From contig JAKCPI010007843.1 in NCBI GenBank assembly GCA_023213315.1, positions 1-64,000 on the forward strand: a stretch of 64,000 nt of DNA. The letters run 5' to 3'. The notes under the pieces are model-generated. The model did no database searches and was not told the origin of the DNA. It worked only from the letters and a program-made list of their open reading frames with translations. Made by a program: the position numbers and the translations under genes. This document shows positions 1 to 9,737 of this stretch, in pieces (position 1 is the first letter of the stretch; every line of letters begins with the position of its first letter). The DNA comes from Euborellia annulipes (taxonomy: Eukaryota; Arthropoda; Insecta; Dermaptera; Anisolabididae).

Positions 1-349
1 GAACATATGCTTGTGTGTGTATAGTTTTAATTTTGTAAAAATCCGTCGAAAAAGATAATTTTGGCCGCTTTTTTTTCTTCAGCCCCACTGTCCGACGCCC
101 TTTTTTTAATATTTTACCAACCGAACTACGTATATTTAAAATAAAACAAAAGTATTAATTAAAGTAATTTATTTGTTGATTCTAATCAATTCAAATAAGA
201 AATGTTGAATTTAAATTTATTTATATTATCTAATATAAATGATTGCATTAAAATAATCTGATTTTACATTTTAGAATTATTTCATGTAAAAAAGTTTAAT
301 TAATTAATAAGAGAAATGAATTTTACTCAGCGTTATTTATAAATATTAG

Positions 350-578
350 CCGCGCCTCCTGCCTTCGGCTAGGCCCTGGCGGGCTGGCGTCCTCGAGATA
401 TGATTACAATGTCGCCAGGGCGGTAACTGACTTTTTTGGTATCATCAACCTGTAATCTAAAATATTCTTTTTAAGCATATAAAATTTGGTTTCGAAATTT
501 TGGGAAGTTGCCCAAATAGAACGTAGACAGACAGACGGACGGACATTAGCGAATTATATATATATATAGATAATTTAA
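350..578 (+). repeat. dispersed repeat with GACAGACAGACGGACGGACATTAGCG tail region
   Basis: A short GC-rich block (355-425) is followed by AT-rich sequence ending in a run of GACAG/GACGG units and an AT dinucleotide tract. The end part (about 508-570: AAGTTGCCCAAATAGAACGT, then the GACAG run, then ATTAGCGA) recurs at 31500-31570, so this is a dispersed repeat and not unique DNA. No reading frame and no tRNA-like boxes are visible. It may be the 3' end of a retroposon, but the class is not assigned. Confidence 0.5.
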
Positions 579-612
579 TAACATAAAAAATTATTTTTTT
601 GGATTTCCTGTA

Positions 613-905
613 TTTTTTACTTTCTCTTACCCTATATATGAAATATATATAAAGAGAAATGAAAGGGGGGGGTTGCGATCATGTCAAAAATTCGATGTCA
701 AGATTGCGGGTTCACAATTATTTTTTTTTTAGATCCTCTTTAAAATGTATATTCTCATTTTGCCCTAAAAGTGTTTTGAAGCCAACTTTACTGATGTAGT
801 ATTTCAGATTTTCCGGCTCTTCCTTCCATAGAGCCCAATGTTAAATCCCATCTGGGGATTTGCATGTTAATTTCGATTCAAAAGGGGGTCCCCTCCGAAT
901 ACACC
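613..905 (-). repeat. HP family copy 1 (B end, truncated)
   Basis: It begins with the B hairpin (TACTTTCTCTTACC, AT loop, then a degenerate GAGAAAT with a G run before TTGCGATCATGTC). It continues with family core motifs such as AAAATGTATATTCTCATTTTG and the TTCCATAGAGCC segment, and stops near the AAAAGGGGGTCCCCT motif. The A end is missing. An internal deletion joins the B-proximal part directly to the core. Confidence 0.75.
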
Positions 906-1795
906 TATAACATATGCATCCATTTAATCTTTATTGTAAAGATTTAACATAACTAGCAGGCGCTGCTGGGTAGTGGCGCCTCTGGTGGTAGCTGCACTAA
1001 CTTCCCAAACTCTAAGTTCTGCTAAACGCATAAATATAAGGCGCTTTCTTTCACTGACCTTTTTTTTATTGAGTACTCCATCTATTAAAAATTAATTATC
1101 TTTCGCTCGATTTTTTTTTAATTGACAGAGATATACATGTACATTAAGAAGGCCATGTACAATTTAAATAAATAAATATATAATTTTATTTGAAAAATAA
1201 TAAATAAGATTGTAAATTTAAGTGTACAAATAAAAATAAAACATTTACATAATGAAGTGTTTTATTTTTTTTAAATTTTCAAAATGTTTCACCGGTCGAA
1301 ACCTTAAACAATAAGATTGTATTTTTTTATAAAGAAAATTAGTAGTCTTGTGTAAAATTCTTTTATCATCCATAAATCATTAACATTAAACATACAGATA
1401 TAACTGATTATTTTTTGTAAAGTAGATCTAAATATATATATATATTATATTTATTATTAAATGGATTTCATTAGATATATTTTGATGGAATGTTCAGTTG
1501 TTTAAGGATATATCAGTTTAAAAATATTTTTTATTGAAGAGATGTTTGAATCGATATGGCGTCCATTCATCATTCTTATCGATTTCTTATTAAAAATTTC
1601 CGTTGCTCGTTTCAAGGATTGTTTTAATTTGAGTGTTACTCGCCAGATAGAAGCATCGCACGGCTTTGCTGTTAGAGGCACTTGGGTAAAAAAAATCTTC
1701 TAATTTAAAAAAAAAATTCGTTTCAGAAAAGATGATATTTTTGAAGTGTTGTAATCTTCTATCAGTTTTTAATATCCGTCCCGGATGCAAAAATA

Positions 1796-2341
1796 AAAAA
1801 TATGGTGTGACTGGTCGCACCAGATTTTTTGTGTCGAGTTATATTTATATATATTAGAATTCAAGATGTAAAATTGGGAAATATTTATATTTTGTTACCA
1901 TAGCAAACATTTCTCCTATATTTCCTATGAAGTTCAAGAGTATAGTGTGCTTCAGAAGATTTCAAGGGCAAAAATGAGAATATACATTTTAAAGAGCATC
2001 TAAAAAATAATTGATTTTTTAAATTTAATCAAAATCGTTGGAGCGAATTTTGAGAAAAACTGAAAAACTACATCAGTAAAGTATTAGTACTTTTTGGCCG
2101 ATTTTGATTAAAAGCTTATTTTGACTATCCGGAAGGGTCCTACCTCCTAGCTCAATTCCTTCATGATTAAAATTGAACACACACATACAGACAGACAGAC
2201 CATTTTGCGAAAACAACTTTTTTGGATTCAGGAGACCTCAAAACGTGTATATCCATCAAAATCTGGACATCGAATTTTTGACATGATCGCAATACTTTCT
2301 CTCTCTATATATTTCATATATAGGGTAAGAGAAAGTAAAAA
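1796..2341 (+). repeat. HP family copy 2 (A to B, near complete)
   Basis: It starts with a shortened A hairpin (GGTGTGACTGGTCGCACC), continues through GTGTCGAGTTATAT and the type-1 core, and ends in the B hairpin followed by GTAAGAGAAAGTAAAAA. The core carries the fixed internal ACACACACATACAGACAGACAGACC motif and the conserved ATCAAAATCTGGACATCGAATTTT run-in to end B. At about 545 bp it is one of the most compact copies with both ends. No reading frame looks selected. Confidence 0.8.
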
Positions 2342-2342
2342 T

Positions 2343-2693
2343 GGGTCGTCCACATATTACATAAAGCATTGGGGGAGGGTGGTAGAGGTCTGGACAAAAC
2401 GATACTAATTGTGACATGGGGGACCCCGGGGGTTTCTCTAAGTATGACGTCACAATTCAAAGTTGAATTTCTAAAAATCTTTTGAGTTTGAGAATGTGGG
2501 ATGAGACTCGTAAAGAAAAAAAAACAAAAGGTAAAATGATATGAATTTTGTATAAGAAATTTCGGTTTCGGGGGTGGGGGTATTTCTATGTTGTGACATA
2601 TTTTTAGGGGGGGTTTGTTTGTATATAACTAACTGCAACAGGGGGGGGGACTAGAATATCGTCAAAAAAATAAGGTAATATGTGGACGACCCC
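2343..2693. mobile_element. inverted-repeat element with GGGTCGTCCACATATTAC ends
   Basis: The left end GGGTCGTCCACATATTAC is matched in reverse complement by GTAATATGTGGACGACCC at 2676-2693. The interior is G-rich on the plus strand and non-coding. The element abuts the B end of HP copy 2. A target duplication is not clear, so the superfamily is left open. It is probably a MITE (miniature inverted-repeat transposable element). Confidence 0.7.
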
Positions 2694-3114
2694 AAATAAA
2701 AAAAAAATTTTTGAATTATGTGAAAATAAAAAAATACGAATTTTATTTATCACCCTTGGAATTCCAACAAGTTCCAAATAAACAAGACAGGTTATTGAGA
2801 AAAATTGTCTTTTCAATTGGAATTCAGGTCAAAATATTTTCTTCTCTCTTATCGATGAAAATGTATGAAAGCAAAGGAAATTTATATTAAAAAAATTAAT
2901 ATTTTATAAACGATTGAAGAAATTCATACGTAAATACGAACACCAGCTAATAAACACTAAAAATAAAGAAACTAATTGAGAGAAGAAGTTACAAGCCAAA
3001 GAAAATATTCACAACAATTAGAACTAAATCCATAAAATTCTCATAATAGTATGGCGTTTCCTGTGATTGGCATCCGGGGAAATTTAAAAAAAAATACATC
3101 AACCGGTCGCTTCA

Positions 3115-3308
3115 TTAATTAGAGCCCGGATTTTTATGCAGTAAAAACCCTTAAATATGCCATATAATATGCAGTAAAAATATTAAAATATGCAAATATA
3201 TATGACAAAAATATCAAGTAGATGGCTTCCAAAGGTAAATCATGATTTCTATTATATAATCGTGTATTATATAGTGTAAGAACAAAAATTGGTCTCGCAG
3301 TAAAAACT
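3115..3308. repeat. possible hAT-like left end with repeated AAATATGCA words
   Basis: TAGAGCCCGGATTTTTATGC at 3120 resembles the ends of the hAT-like elements at 55744 (TAGGGCTCGGATTT) and 56899 (TAGAGATCGGATTTT). ATATGCA words recur at 3130-3200 and again at 3665-3730, on both sides of an HP fragment. No matching right terminus or 8-bp duplication was found, so the limits are uncertain. Confidence 0.35.
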
Positions 3309-3690
3309 AAAAAAATTCTGGTGTGACTGATCGCACCCCTTAGCTTCAATAATCGAAAGTTGTGTTCTGTGCTTGTCACATTCGTGACCATATACATTTA
3401 GTTTCCGCTGATATATTAGAATTCAAGTTGTAAAATTTATAAACATGGGATATATTTATTTTTTGTAATCATAGCAAACATTTCTTCTATTTTTCCTATG
3501 AAGTACAAGAGTAAAGTGTGCTTCAAAAAGATTTCCATGGCAAAATGAGAATATACATTTTAAAGAGCAACTAAAATATAATTGATTTATGAATTTTAAT
3601 CAAAATTGTTGGAGCGAATTTTGAAAAAATCGATTAAAAACTTGAAATAAAATAAAACTTTTACCGAAATATGTAAAAATATTCAAAAAG
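3309..3690 (+). repeat. HP family copy 3a (A end, truncated)
   Basis: The A end (CTGGTGTGACTGATCGCACC ... GTTGTGTTCTGTGCTTGTCAC) is followed by the type-1 core: TTAGTTTCCGCTGATATATTAGAATTC, the CCTATGAAGTACAAGAGTAAAGTG segment and the TCAAAATTGTTGGAGCGAATTTTG segment. The copy stops there and runs into AAATATGCA-rich DNA. The B end is absent. Confidence 0.7.
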
Positions 3691-3734
3691 TTTTAAATAT
3701 GCAATATTCTCTAAATATGCAAAAATATGCAATA

Positions 3735-4395
3735 TAGAATTTTGGTCTGTCTGTGTGTAACGATTTTTAGCATGAAGGAATTGAGTTACCAGATTGATAT
3801 TTTATATTTAAGTTTAGTACCCTCCCAGACAGTGAAAATAAGCTTTTGAACAAAATCGGCCAAAAAGTATTAGCACTTTATTGATGTACTTTTTTAGTTT
3901 TTTTTTTCGATTTTCCCAAAATTCCCTCCACACAAATTTTTTCAAATTCAAAAATCAATTATTTCTTAGATGCTCTTTAAAATGTATATTCTTATTTTGC
4001 TCTGAAAGTGTTTTGAAGTACACTTTACTGATGTAGTATTTCAGTTTTTCCACATTCATTTTCCGGTTCTACCTTCCATAGAGCCAACGTTAAATCCCGG
4101 AGATTTGCATGTTAATTTGGATTCAAAATGGAAATTCTTATGAAATTTTGTATTTATTTAGGATTCTCTATTGTGTATAAAATGTCCAAATATGAGATTA
4201 AAATTTTGAAAAATAACCATAGTTGATTTCAAGCAGTCAACATTTAAAACCCAAGTTTGGAACTAAGCTGCTATGGAAAACTAAATTTATCTCGACACAA
4301 AAAATCTGGTGTGACTAGCACCGTGCACAACTTTCTCTTACCGAAGGGTTAGAGCAAATTGTGTGCTGTGCGCCAGTCACACCAGATTTTTTATA
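3735..4395 (-). repeat. HP family copy 3b (core to A end, reverse orientation)
   Basis: It begins in the GTCTGTCTGTGTGT segment without a B end. It then runs through AATAAGCTTTTGAACAAAATCGGCCAAAAAGTA, the TCTTTAAAATGTATATTC segment and the type-2 core (TTCCATAGAGCC, AAGCAGTCAACATTTAAAA, CTATGGAAAACTAAAT). It ends in a well-formed A hairpin at 4303-4392. It carries the type-2 flank, so it is not simply the mirror image of copy 3a. Confidence 0.75.
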
Positions 4396-5105
4396 TTATA
4401 ATGTTTAGTTCTAGGTAACTAATTAATACTACTTTTATTTGAGAAGGGATACTTTGTATTCGCTTAATCCAAGTCAAGCATGTCTCTCCATGCAACTTAT
4501 TATTGATTACTATATAATTATGAAAAGTTTTTTTATAATAAGTAAAAAAAAACGTGTATTTTATTGCCTGATCCTGGTTTTCTTGTAGTAAAACACAAAC
4601 GACAAATTCAAAAGTTTTTTTTTTATGTATTTAATAAATAATCGATTAGAGGTTTTGTATGCCCTTTCCCAAACGGGAATTTGATATATATCAAAATAAA
4701 TGAAATTATTCTCTTTTTCATATAATCTTCATATATCGTCGATGAAAAGTTTGATTAAAAATGTTCAGGGTGGGGGAAAGGGGGGGGGGGGATTTGGATG
4801 TTGTTATTGGCCTGGACTGAAGAGGAACAAAGAGAGAGAGAGAGAGAGTCGATTGATGAGCTCCAAGGGACGAAGGGACGATTTTCTCTCTCTCTATTCC
4901 TATTCCTCTTTTTTCTACATTAATCAATATATTCCCTCTGTAAAAATGTTTTTTCTTCAAAGATATGAAGCTATTTGAAAATAAAATGAGATCTTTTTGC
5001 TTGGACAAACAAGACTTTGGTGAATTTTGTTAAATTTCTTTTGAGTTCGATTGAATTTTACATGAAATAATTTTTTTTTTAAATAGTCCTTTCTTTAGAC
5101 ATATT
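4396..5105. other. AT-rich stretch without a recognised gene
   Basis: The stretch holds a G-run (about 4770-4790), a GAGAGAGA tract (about 4831-4850) and CTCTCTCT tracts. Short open frames here show no family resemblance. Nothing else was recognised. Confidence 0.4.
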
Positions 5106-5770
5106 GAAAAAAAAATCTGGTGTAATCGAGCACAGAACACAACTTTCTCTTACCTTCGGTAATCGAAAGTTGTGTTCTGTGCTTGTCACACCAGATTTTT
5201 TGTGTCGACATATATTTAGTTTCCGCCAATATATTAGAATTTAAGATGTCAAATTTATAAGCGAGAAAAATATTTATATTTTGTTACCATGACCAGGCAT
5301 CTTTCCTATGAAGCACAAGAGTAAAGTGTGCTTCAAACAATTTTGAGGGCAAAACGAGAATATACATTTGAAAGAGCATGTAAAAAATAATTGATTTTTG
5401 AATTTTAATCAAAATCGTTAGAGCGAATTTTGAGAAAAACGAAAAAACTGAAAAAGTACATCAGTAAAGTACTAGTACTCTTTGGCCGATTTTGATTAAA
5501 AGCTTATTTTCTCGGTCCCGCGGGGTGTTTAACTTAAATATAAAATTTCAGCCTCATAGCTAAATTCCTTCATGCTTAAAATTGAACACACACACACACA
5601 CACACAAACACACAGACAGACAGACCATGTCGCGAAAACCACTTTTTTGGATTCAGGGGACCTCAAAACGTGAAGATCCATCAAAATCTCGACATCGAAT
5701 TTTTGACATGAATCCAATACTTTCTCTCTCTATATATTAACATATATATAGAGGTAAGAGAAAGTAAAAA
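5106..5770 (+). repeat. HP family copy 4 (A to B, complete)
   Basis: The A hairpin at about 5110-5200 (AATCTGGTGTAATCGAGCAC ... GTGCTTGTCACACCAGATT) has a loop with CTTTCTCTTACC. The type-1 core follows, with the CA-repeat-plus-CAGACAGACAGACC motif at 5584-5626. The B hairpin ends with GTAAGAGAAAGTAAAAA at about 5770. This is a good reference copy of about 665 bp. No coding capacity is evident. Confidence 0.85.
5584..5626. repeat. (CA)n microsatellite inside an HP copy, followed by GACAGACAGACC
   Basis: This is a dinucleotide CA run ending in CAGACAGACAGACC. The same position in other HP copies also holds ACACACAGACAGACC, so the motif is part of the family and the CA run is its expanded form. 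Confidence 0.7.
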
Positions 5771-6224
5771 CATTTTGTTCTATTATTATTAATACAAACA
5801 GAGGGGCAGGGGAGGTGCAAACCATCCAATCTTTCACCCCGAAATAAAAAAAAAAAGAGGAATATAGGGTTACAATTTTATTTTATTTATTCATTTAGGG
5901 TGGAAGGCACTCAACCGGTTCGTCCAAAAAATTTCTCCAAAAAATTTTCTGTTGTACAGTCCTGATTACATAAATATAAATAAATTGTAAATTAGCGGAT
6001 ATTAAAGGGTTTTGTATTAAATGGAAAGAAAGTAAAAATAAAACCCTATTTAAAGATAAAGAAATTTCAATACAATAACAAATTTAAAAAAAAAATTTAA
6101 ATGAACTAAAAAAAGAAAAAAAAAAAACTTTTGTTATTTATGAGCAAATTTGAAGCTAATTGAAACGTAAGCATTCATTTAATAAGGAATTAAATAAAAT
6201 ATTTGGTCCCGCGCTATTATATTT

Positions 6225-6795
6225 CAAATTTTATATATATATAGTGAGAATGTATTGAGATCATGTCAAAAATTCGATGTGGATATTTTGATGGATATAC
6301 ATGTTTTGAGGTCCCCTGGGTGGGTCAATGTAACAATTTTGATTAAAATTCATAAATTAACTATTTTTTAGATGCTCTTTAAAAAGAAGAAAATTTTTTG
6401 TGAAAATTGTTTGAAGTACATTTTATTGATGTGGTATTTCAGATTTTTCAAATTCATTTTCCGGTTTTCCTTCCATAGAGCCAATGTTAAATCCCTATGA
6501 GAATTCGCATGTTAATTTCGATTCAAAAGGGGGTCCCCTTTGGAACTTTTTACACATTTAAAAAAATGTTTTTCCTTTCTTATAAATTTTGTATTATTTA
6601 TTCTCTATTGTGTATAAAATATCCAAATAGGAGATTACAATTTTGAAAATAGTTTATTTCAAGCAGTCAACATTTAATACATAAGTTTGGTACTAAGGTG
6701 TTATGGAAAACTAAATATATCTCGACACATCAAAATCTGGTGTGACAGCACAGTACACAACTTTCATGCTGTGCTTTAAGTCACACCAGATTAAA
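6225..6795 (-). repeat. HP family copy 5 (degenerate B to A)
   Basis: A weak B end (AGTGAGAATGTATTGAGATCATGTCAAAAATTCGATG) leads into a shortened core, the GGGGGTCCCCTTTGGAACTTTTTACACATTTAAA segment and the type-2 A flank. The A hairpin at 6735-6795 has a reduced loop (GGTGTGACAGCACAGTACACAACTTTCATGCTGTGC). An internal deletion has removed the CACAGACAGACC region. Confidence 0.7.
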
Positions 6796-7212
6796 AAAAA
6801 TCTTTTAATGAATTGTATTGTCATATATATATGATGTTATAACATGTTAGATCACTAGCGAAACGTTTTAAAAGTGTCGAGTCGATTAAATTGGACACCT
6901 CTCAAGAAATAATTTAGTGTAATATGATTTTTGAATTTGGAAGAAGAAATTTTATTTTATTTAATAATTAATTCTTTTTTACTTTTATATGTTCTAGCAA
7001 TTGATTATATAATTCCAAATCAATAAAGCATTATATTTATAGACACGGAGCCTTCTATTTGATTTAAGTTAGGTTTTTCAGAAGCATAACTAGCAAATAT
7101 AACGCCTATGTTCAGTTAACAAAAAAGTAAAATGGGTCTTTTAGGGTAAAAGTATATTAAAGTACGCGAAAATTTAGTAAATATAAAAATAGTCCTGAAA
7201 AAAAAAAAAAAA

Positions 7213-7620
7213 AGTGATCAAAAAATAGTAAGATTTTTCAATTTTCAGTTTTCTTAGTGTTGTCTGTGGCCTGGGTCAAACTGTCAATAAGGAATATTAT
7301 TTTGGCGTTATGCGTCATTTTCGTGAAGCAACACGCCTCAAAGGGCAAACAACTCTTGGTTTTTTTCATCACGATAATGCGCCCTTTCACAGAACTTTTT
7401 CTTCGCATTCGCTCTATTCACCTGATTTGGCTTCATCTGACTTCTCAAAAATCTCTTCGTGGTCATCTGGAGGAGATAAAAGAGGCAACGAAGAAGGCCC
7501 GGGAATCGAGTAGAACAAATGTTTGGTATAAATGTATAGTTCGAAAGAGATAAAACACATTTTGGAGAATGATACACCGTTTTTGTTTTATTTAAAAAAT
7601 CTTACTACTTTTTGATCACA
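7213..7620 (+). mobile_element. internally deleted mariner element with inverted ends
   Basis: The left end GTGATCAAAAAATAGTAAGA (7214) is matched by the right end TCTTACTACTTTTTGATCAC, which finishes near 7620. The ends enclose the mariner transposase relic described separately. The element is only about 0.41 kb, against roughly 1.3 kb for an intact mariner. The N-terminal DNA-binding half and the first catalytic Asp are missing. Confidence 0.8.
7271..7552 (+). pseudogene. mariner transposase relic (C-terminal catalytic part)
   Basis: In the frame through 7283-7310 the translation reads TVNKEYYFGVMRHFREA, a typical mariner segment. It is followed by FFHHDNAPFH, which contains the second catalytic Asp, and then LYSPDLASSDF, which contains the third. 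After SSDF the frame shifts: the next homologous piece, KSLRGHLEEIKEATKKA, lies in another frame (about 7443-7490) and is the usual mariner C-terminal IEEIK region. The first catalytic Asp and the helix-turn-helix domain are absent, so this copy cannot make active transposase. Family knowledge: mariner transposases are cut-and-paste DD34D enzymes inserting at TA. The assignment to the mariner family is firm; the subfamily is not determined. Confidence 0.88.
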
Positions 7621-7739
7621 GTGATATGCAGAGAAAGTATTTCTACCTTCAAATTTTATACTTTTAATGTTATACTAACAAAATGAAGGTGGGGGTAATC
7701 TTTCTTTAGCCAAAATGAGTAGATGTCGGAGAAAATAAA

Positions 7740-8190
7740 AAATAGGATATACTAATACCGGATTTGGAACACGTGTCCAGTTTGGCGTCCGGATCTGAGA
7801 AATGTCCGGATTTTACTAATATGAATCGATAACGTGGCCAAATCCTTGACGCACCACATGTTATCTACTATATGTAAATATTTCATGGAATTTAAGTGAA
7901 AGTGTATTAAAAAGGATTAATTATAATAAATTTGTAATTTATTAACCACATAATACTTATTTTTTAATTTAAAAAGCTTTTAAACCAAGCCAAGTTTAAT
8001 AATAATTTTCTCGTCTCAGTGATAGCTAAAAATGCCTAATTTTCAAAAACTTTTCCATACCCCCAGACCCTTAGCAAGTCGCCTGACCGGATCTGTCCCC
8101 AATAAATTATGGTAACCCTACTAATACCTTTTTGAAACAAGAAACCACGTACCATTTGAATCTTTATTTAATGTGCACTAAACCGTTCAG
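7740..8190. other. non-coding stretch without a recognised element
   Basis: The DNA is AT-rich with a few GC-richer words (GTGTCCAGTTTGGCGTCCGGATC at 7772; CCTGACCGGATCTGTCCCC at 8081). The recurring words TGTCCGGAT and CCGGATCTG in opposite orientations hint at the ends of a degraded inverted-repeat element. No clear boundaries could be set. Confidence 0.3.
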
Positions 8191-8225
8191 GTGTTGTCAA
8201 AAGAACAAAAAATACTTTCTAGACG

Positions 8226-8436
8226 TTTTTTTATTGGCGAGGCCAAATATCCCATGACCCCGGAAATCGAACCCAGGATCTCCGCCTTTCCGGGGCATAC
8301 ACGTAGGCGTGTTGTCCAATGCACCAGACCACCGGACCCTCGACCTATACAACATGCCTATGCCCCGGAAAGGCTGGAGATCCCGGGTTTTATTTCCGGG
8401 GGTCATGGGATGTTTGGCCTCACCAATAAAAAACAC
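8226..8436. mobile_element. inverted repeat carrying tRNA-like halves
   Basis: The left arm TTTATTGGCGAGGCCAAATA... pairs with the right arm ...TGTTTGGCCTCACCAATAAA. The arms run about 70 bp with few mismatches. Each contains a tRNA-like T-arm region read outward (minus-strand reading on the left: GATCCTGGGTTCGATTTCCG). The left half plus the middle also has an A-box-like GGTGCATTGGA on the minus strand. It is a tRNA-derived sequence duplicated head to head. Whether it is a SINE pair or a snap-back element is unresolved. Confidence 0.65.
8262..8338 (-). other. tRNA-like (SINE-type) sequence
   Basis: On the minus strand, GGTCTGGTGCATTGGACAAC (A-box-like) is followed by GGGTTCGATTTCC (B-box-like). 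The box spacing suits a tRNA-derived Pol III promoter. The 5' and 3' acceptor halves do not pair into a 7-bp stem, so this is not called a functional tRNA. Confidence 0.5.
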
Positions 8437-8609
8437 TCACAGTCTTGTTAAATATATCTATGACTAGTTAAGTCCGAATCGAGATATTTTGAATACTATT
8501 ATCTTATTCAAATATATAGATCTCGAAAAATATTAAACTTTCGTGGGGAAAAAGAAGTATTTTTTTAAAGGCTTCGGCATCTTAGGCCATATAGACTTTA
8601 ACATAAAAA

Positions 8610-8860
8610 AGTATTTGTTTATTAAAGCCTTTGTGGTTTGTATTATTTTTATTATTATGAGAGTTTTTAATTATAGACCACATTTTGTATTAATTTTTTT
8701 ATTATTGTATTAATTTTTGTTAATTATTATTTATATTTTTAATAAATAATAATAATAATAATAATAATTATTGTTATTATTATTATCTTTAATAAATAAT
8801 TAATATAAAATGTGGTCTAGACTTAAAAACTCATAATAATAATAATACAAACCGCAAATA
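8610..8860. mobile_element. foldback element, GTGGTTTGTATTATT...AGACCACATTTTGTATTAATT family
   Basis: TATTATGAGAGTTTTTAATTATAGACCACATTTTGTATTAATT (8655-8697) is repeated inverted at about 8800-8845. The centre is an AAT/ATT tract. The same arm sequence occurs at 28740-28815, 51780-51835, 52370-52430, 60030-60175 and 63140-63190, defining a dispersed foldback family. Confidence 0.75.
8744..8787. repeat. (AAT)n / (ATT)n simple repeat
   Basis: A run of AAT units turns into ATT units at the centre of the foldback element. The loop therefore sits on a trinucleotide palindrome. Confidence 0.8.
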
Positions 8861-8926
8861 AAAAGAATAATTATCTAAAAATGAAAGTCTAATAATGTTT
8901 CAAAAATGAGAAAAACGCCAAAAGTA

Positions 8927-9127
8927 CAGTGAGTGACAATATTAAGTCCCACCCATGCGTTTTCTACTTGTGATTATTTCATTGTTTTTATAAAAGAAAA
9001 TGAAAATCTTTATTGGAAATTTTCTAGGTTTGAACCATGAAAGTTGTAATTAAAAAATATATAATATTTTTTTAATAAACAATGAAATAATCACAAGTAG
9101 AAAACGACTTAATATTGCCCCTCACTG
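8927..9127. mobile_element. palindromic Tc1/mariner-type MITE, CAGTGAG...CTCACTG, copy a
   Basis: The left end CAGTGAGTGACAATATTAAG and the right end CTTAATATTGCCCCTCACTG are flanked by TA on both sides (8925-8926, 9128-9129). The whole element is nearly one palindrome, with CTACTTGTGATTATTTCATTG repeated inverted. Related copies lie at 34413, 46778 and 55468. The TA duplication and CAGT ends fit a Tc1/mariner non-autonomous element. Confidence 0.85.
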
Positions 9128-9642
9128 TACTTATGATAGTCAAATATGAAGAAGTGTGTGAAAAATTTAATGTTGCTTTAATTCATATTGTTCTAAGTAT
9201 TAAATTTCAGAGTTTAATATCGTCAGTAAATACTTGAAGAATTGATTATAATATTTGATTTTCATAAACAGTAGGTCAAGTTAGTAAAAGGCGTGTAATA
9301 AAAATGGATCGATTAAAAAAAAAATCTTTAAAGAATAAAAAAAAAAAAATAAAAAGTGAAATTGTTTTCAATTTGAAATTTAGCATTTTAATTGATCAGT
9401 GATTTTGAGTGACTTGTTAATTTTATAAGCAAATTTTATTAACTCATTTAAATTTTATTAACTCATATTCTATAAACAAATTATTTAATTATCGGTAAAG
9501 TGATTTTCCGAGACACCACGTGACCTTATTACAAAATTATAATAAATTAACTTTTTTAAATTATTTTATCACCATATCATTAAATAAACAATATGACAAA
9601 CGGTGGCGTCGTTATGAAAAGAGTGGCTCCTTATTTTATTAT

Positions 9643-9737
9643 TAAAAAATCTGGTATGACCAGCACGGTGCACAACTTTCTCTTGGCGAAGGGTAAGAGA
9701 AAGTGTGCTGTGAGCCAGTCATACCAGATTTTTAAAC
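9643..9737. repeat. solo HP A hairpin
   Basis: This is a near-perfect palindrome from AAAAAATCTGGTATGACCAG to GCCAGTCATACCAGATTTTT with CTTTCTCTTGGCGAAGGGTAAGAGAAAG at the centre. No HP core adjoins it on either side; the nearest HP copy starts with a B end 55 bp downstream. It shows that end A can occur alone. Confidence 0.8.

Noticed and set aside
5584..5626. Possible CRISPR-like or regulatory repeat at the CACACACAGACAGACC block
   Set aside because: It is a microsatellite-like motif embedded in a dispersed eukaryotic repeat. There are no spaced direct repeats with unique spacers anywhere in the window.
8262..8338. Functional tRNA gene
   Set aside because: A-box-like and B-box-like words are present, but the acceptor strands do not pair and the unit is duplicated in inverted orientation, so only a tRNA-like call is supported.
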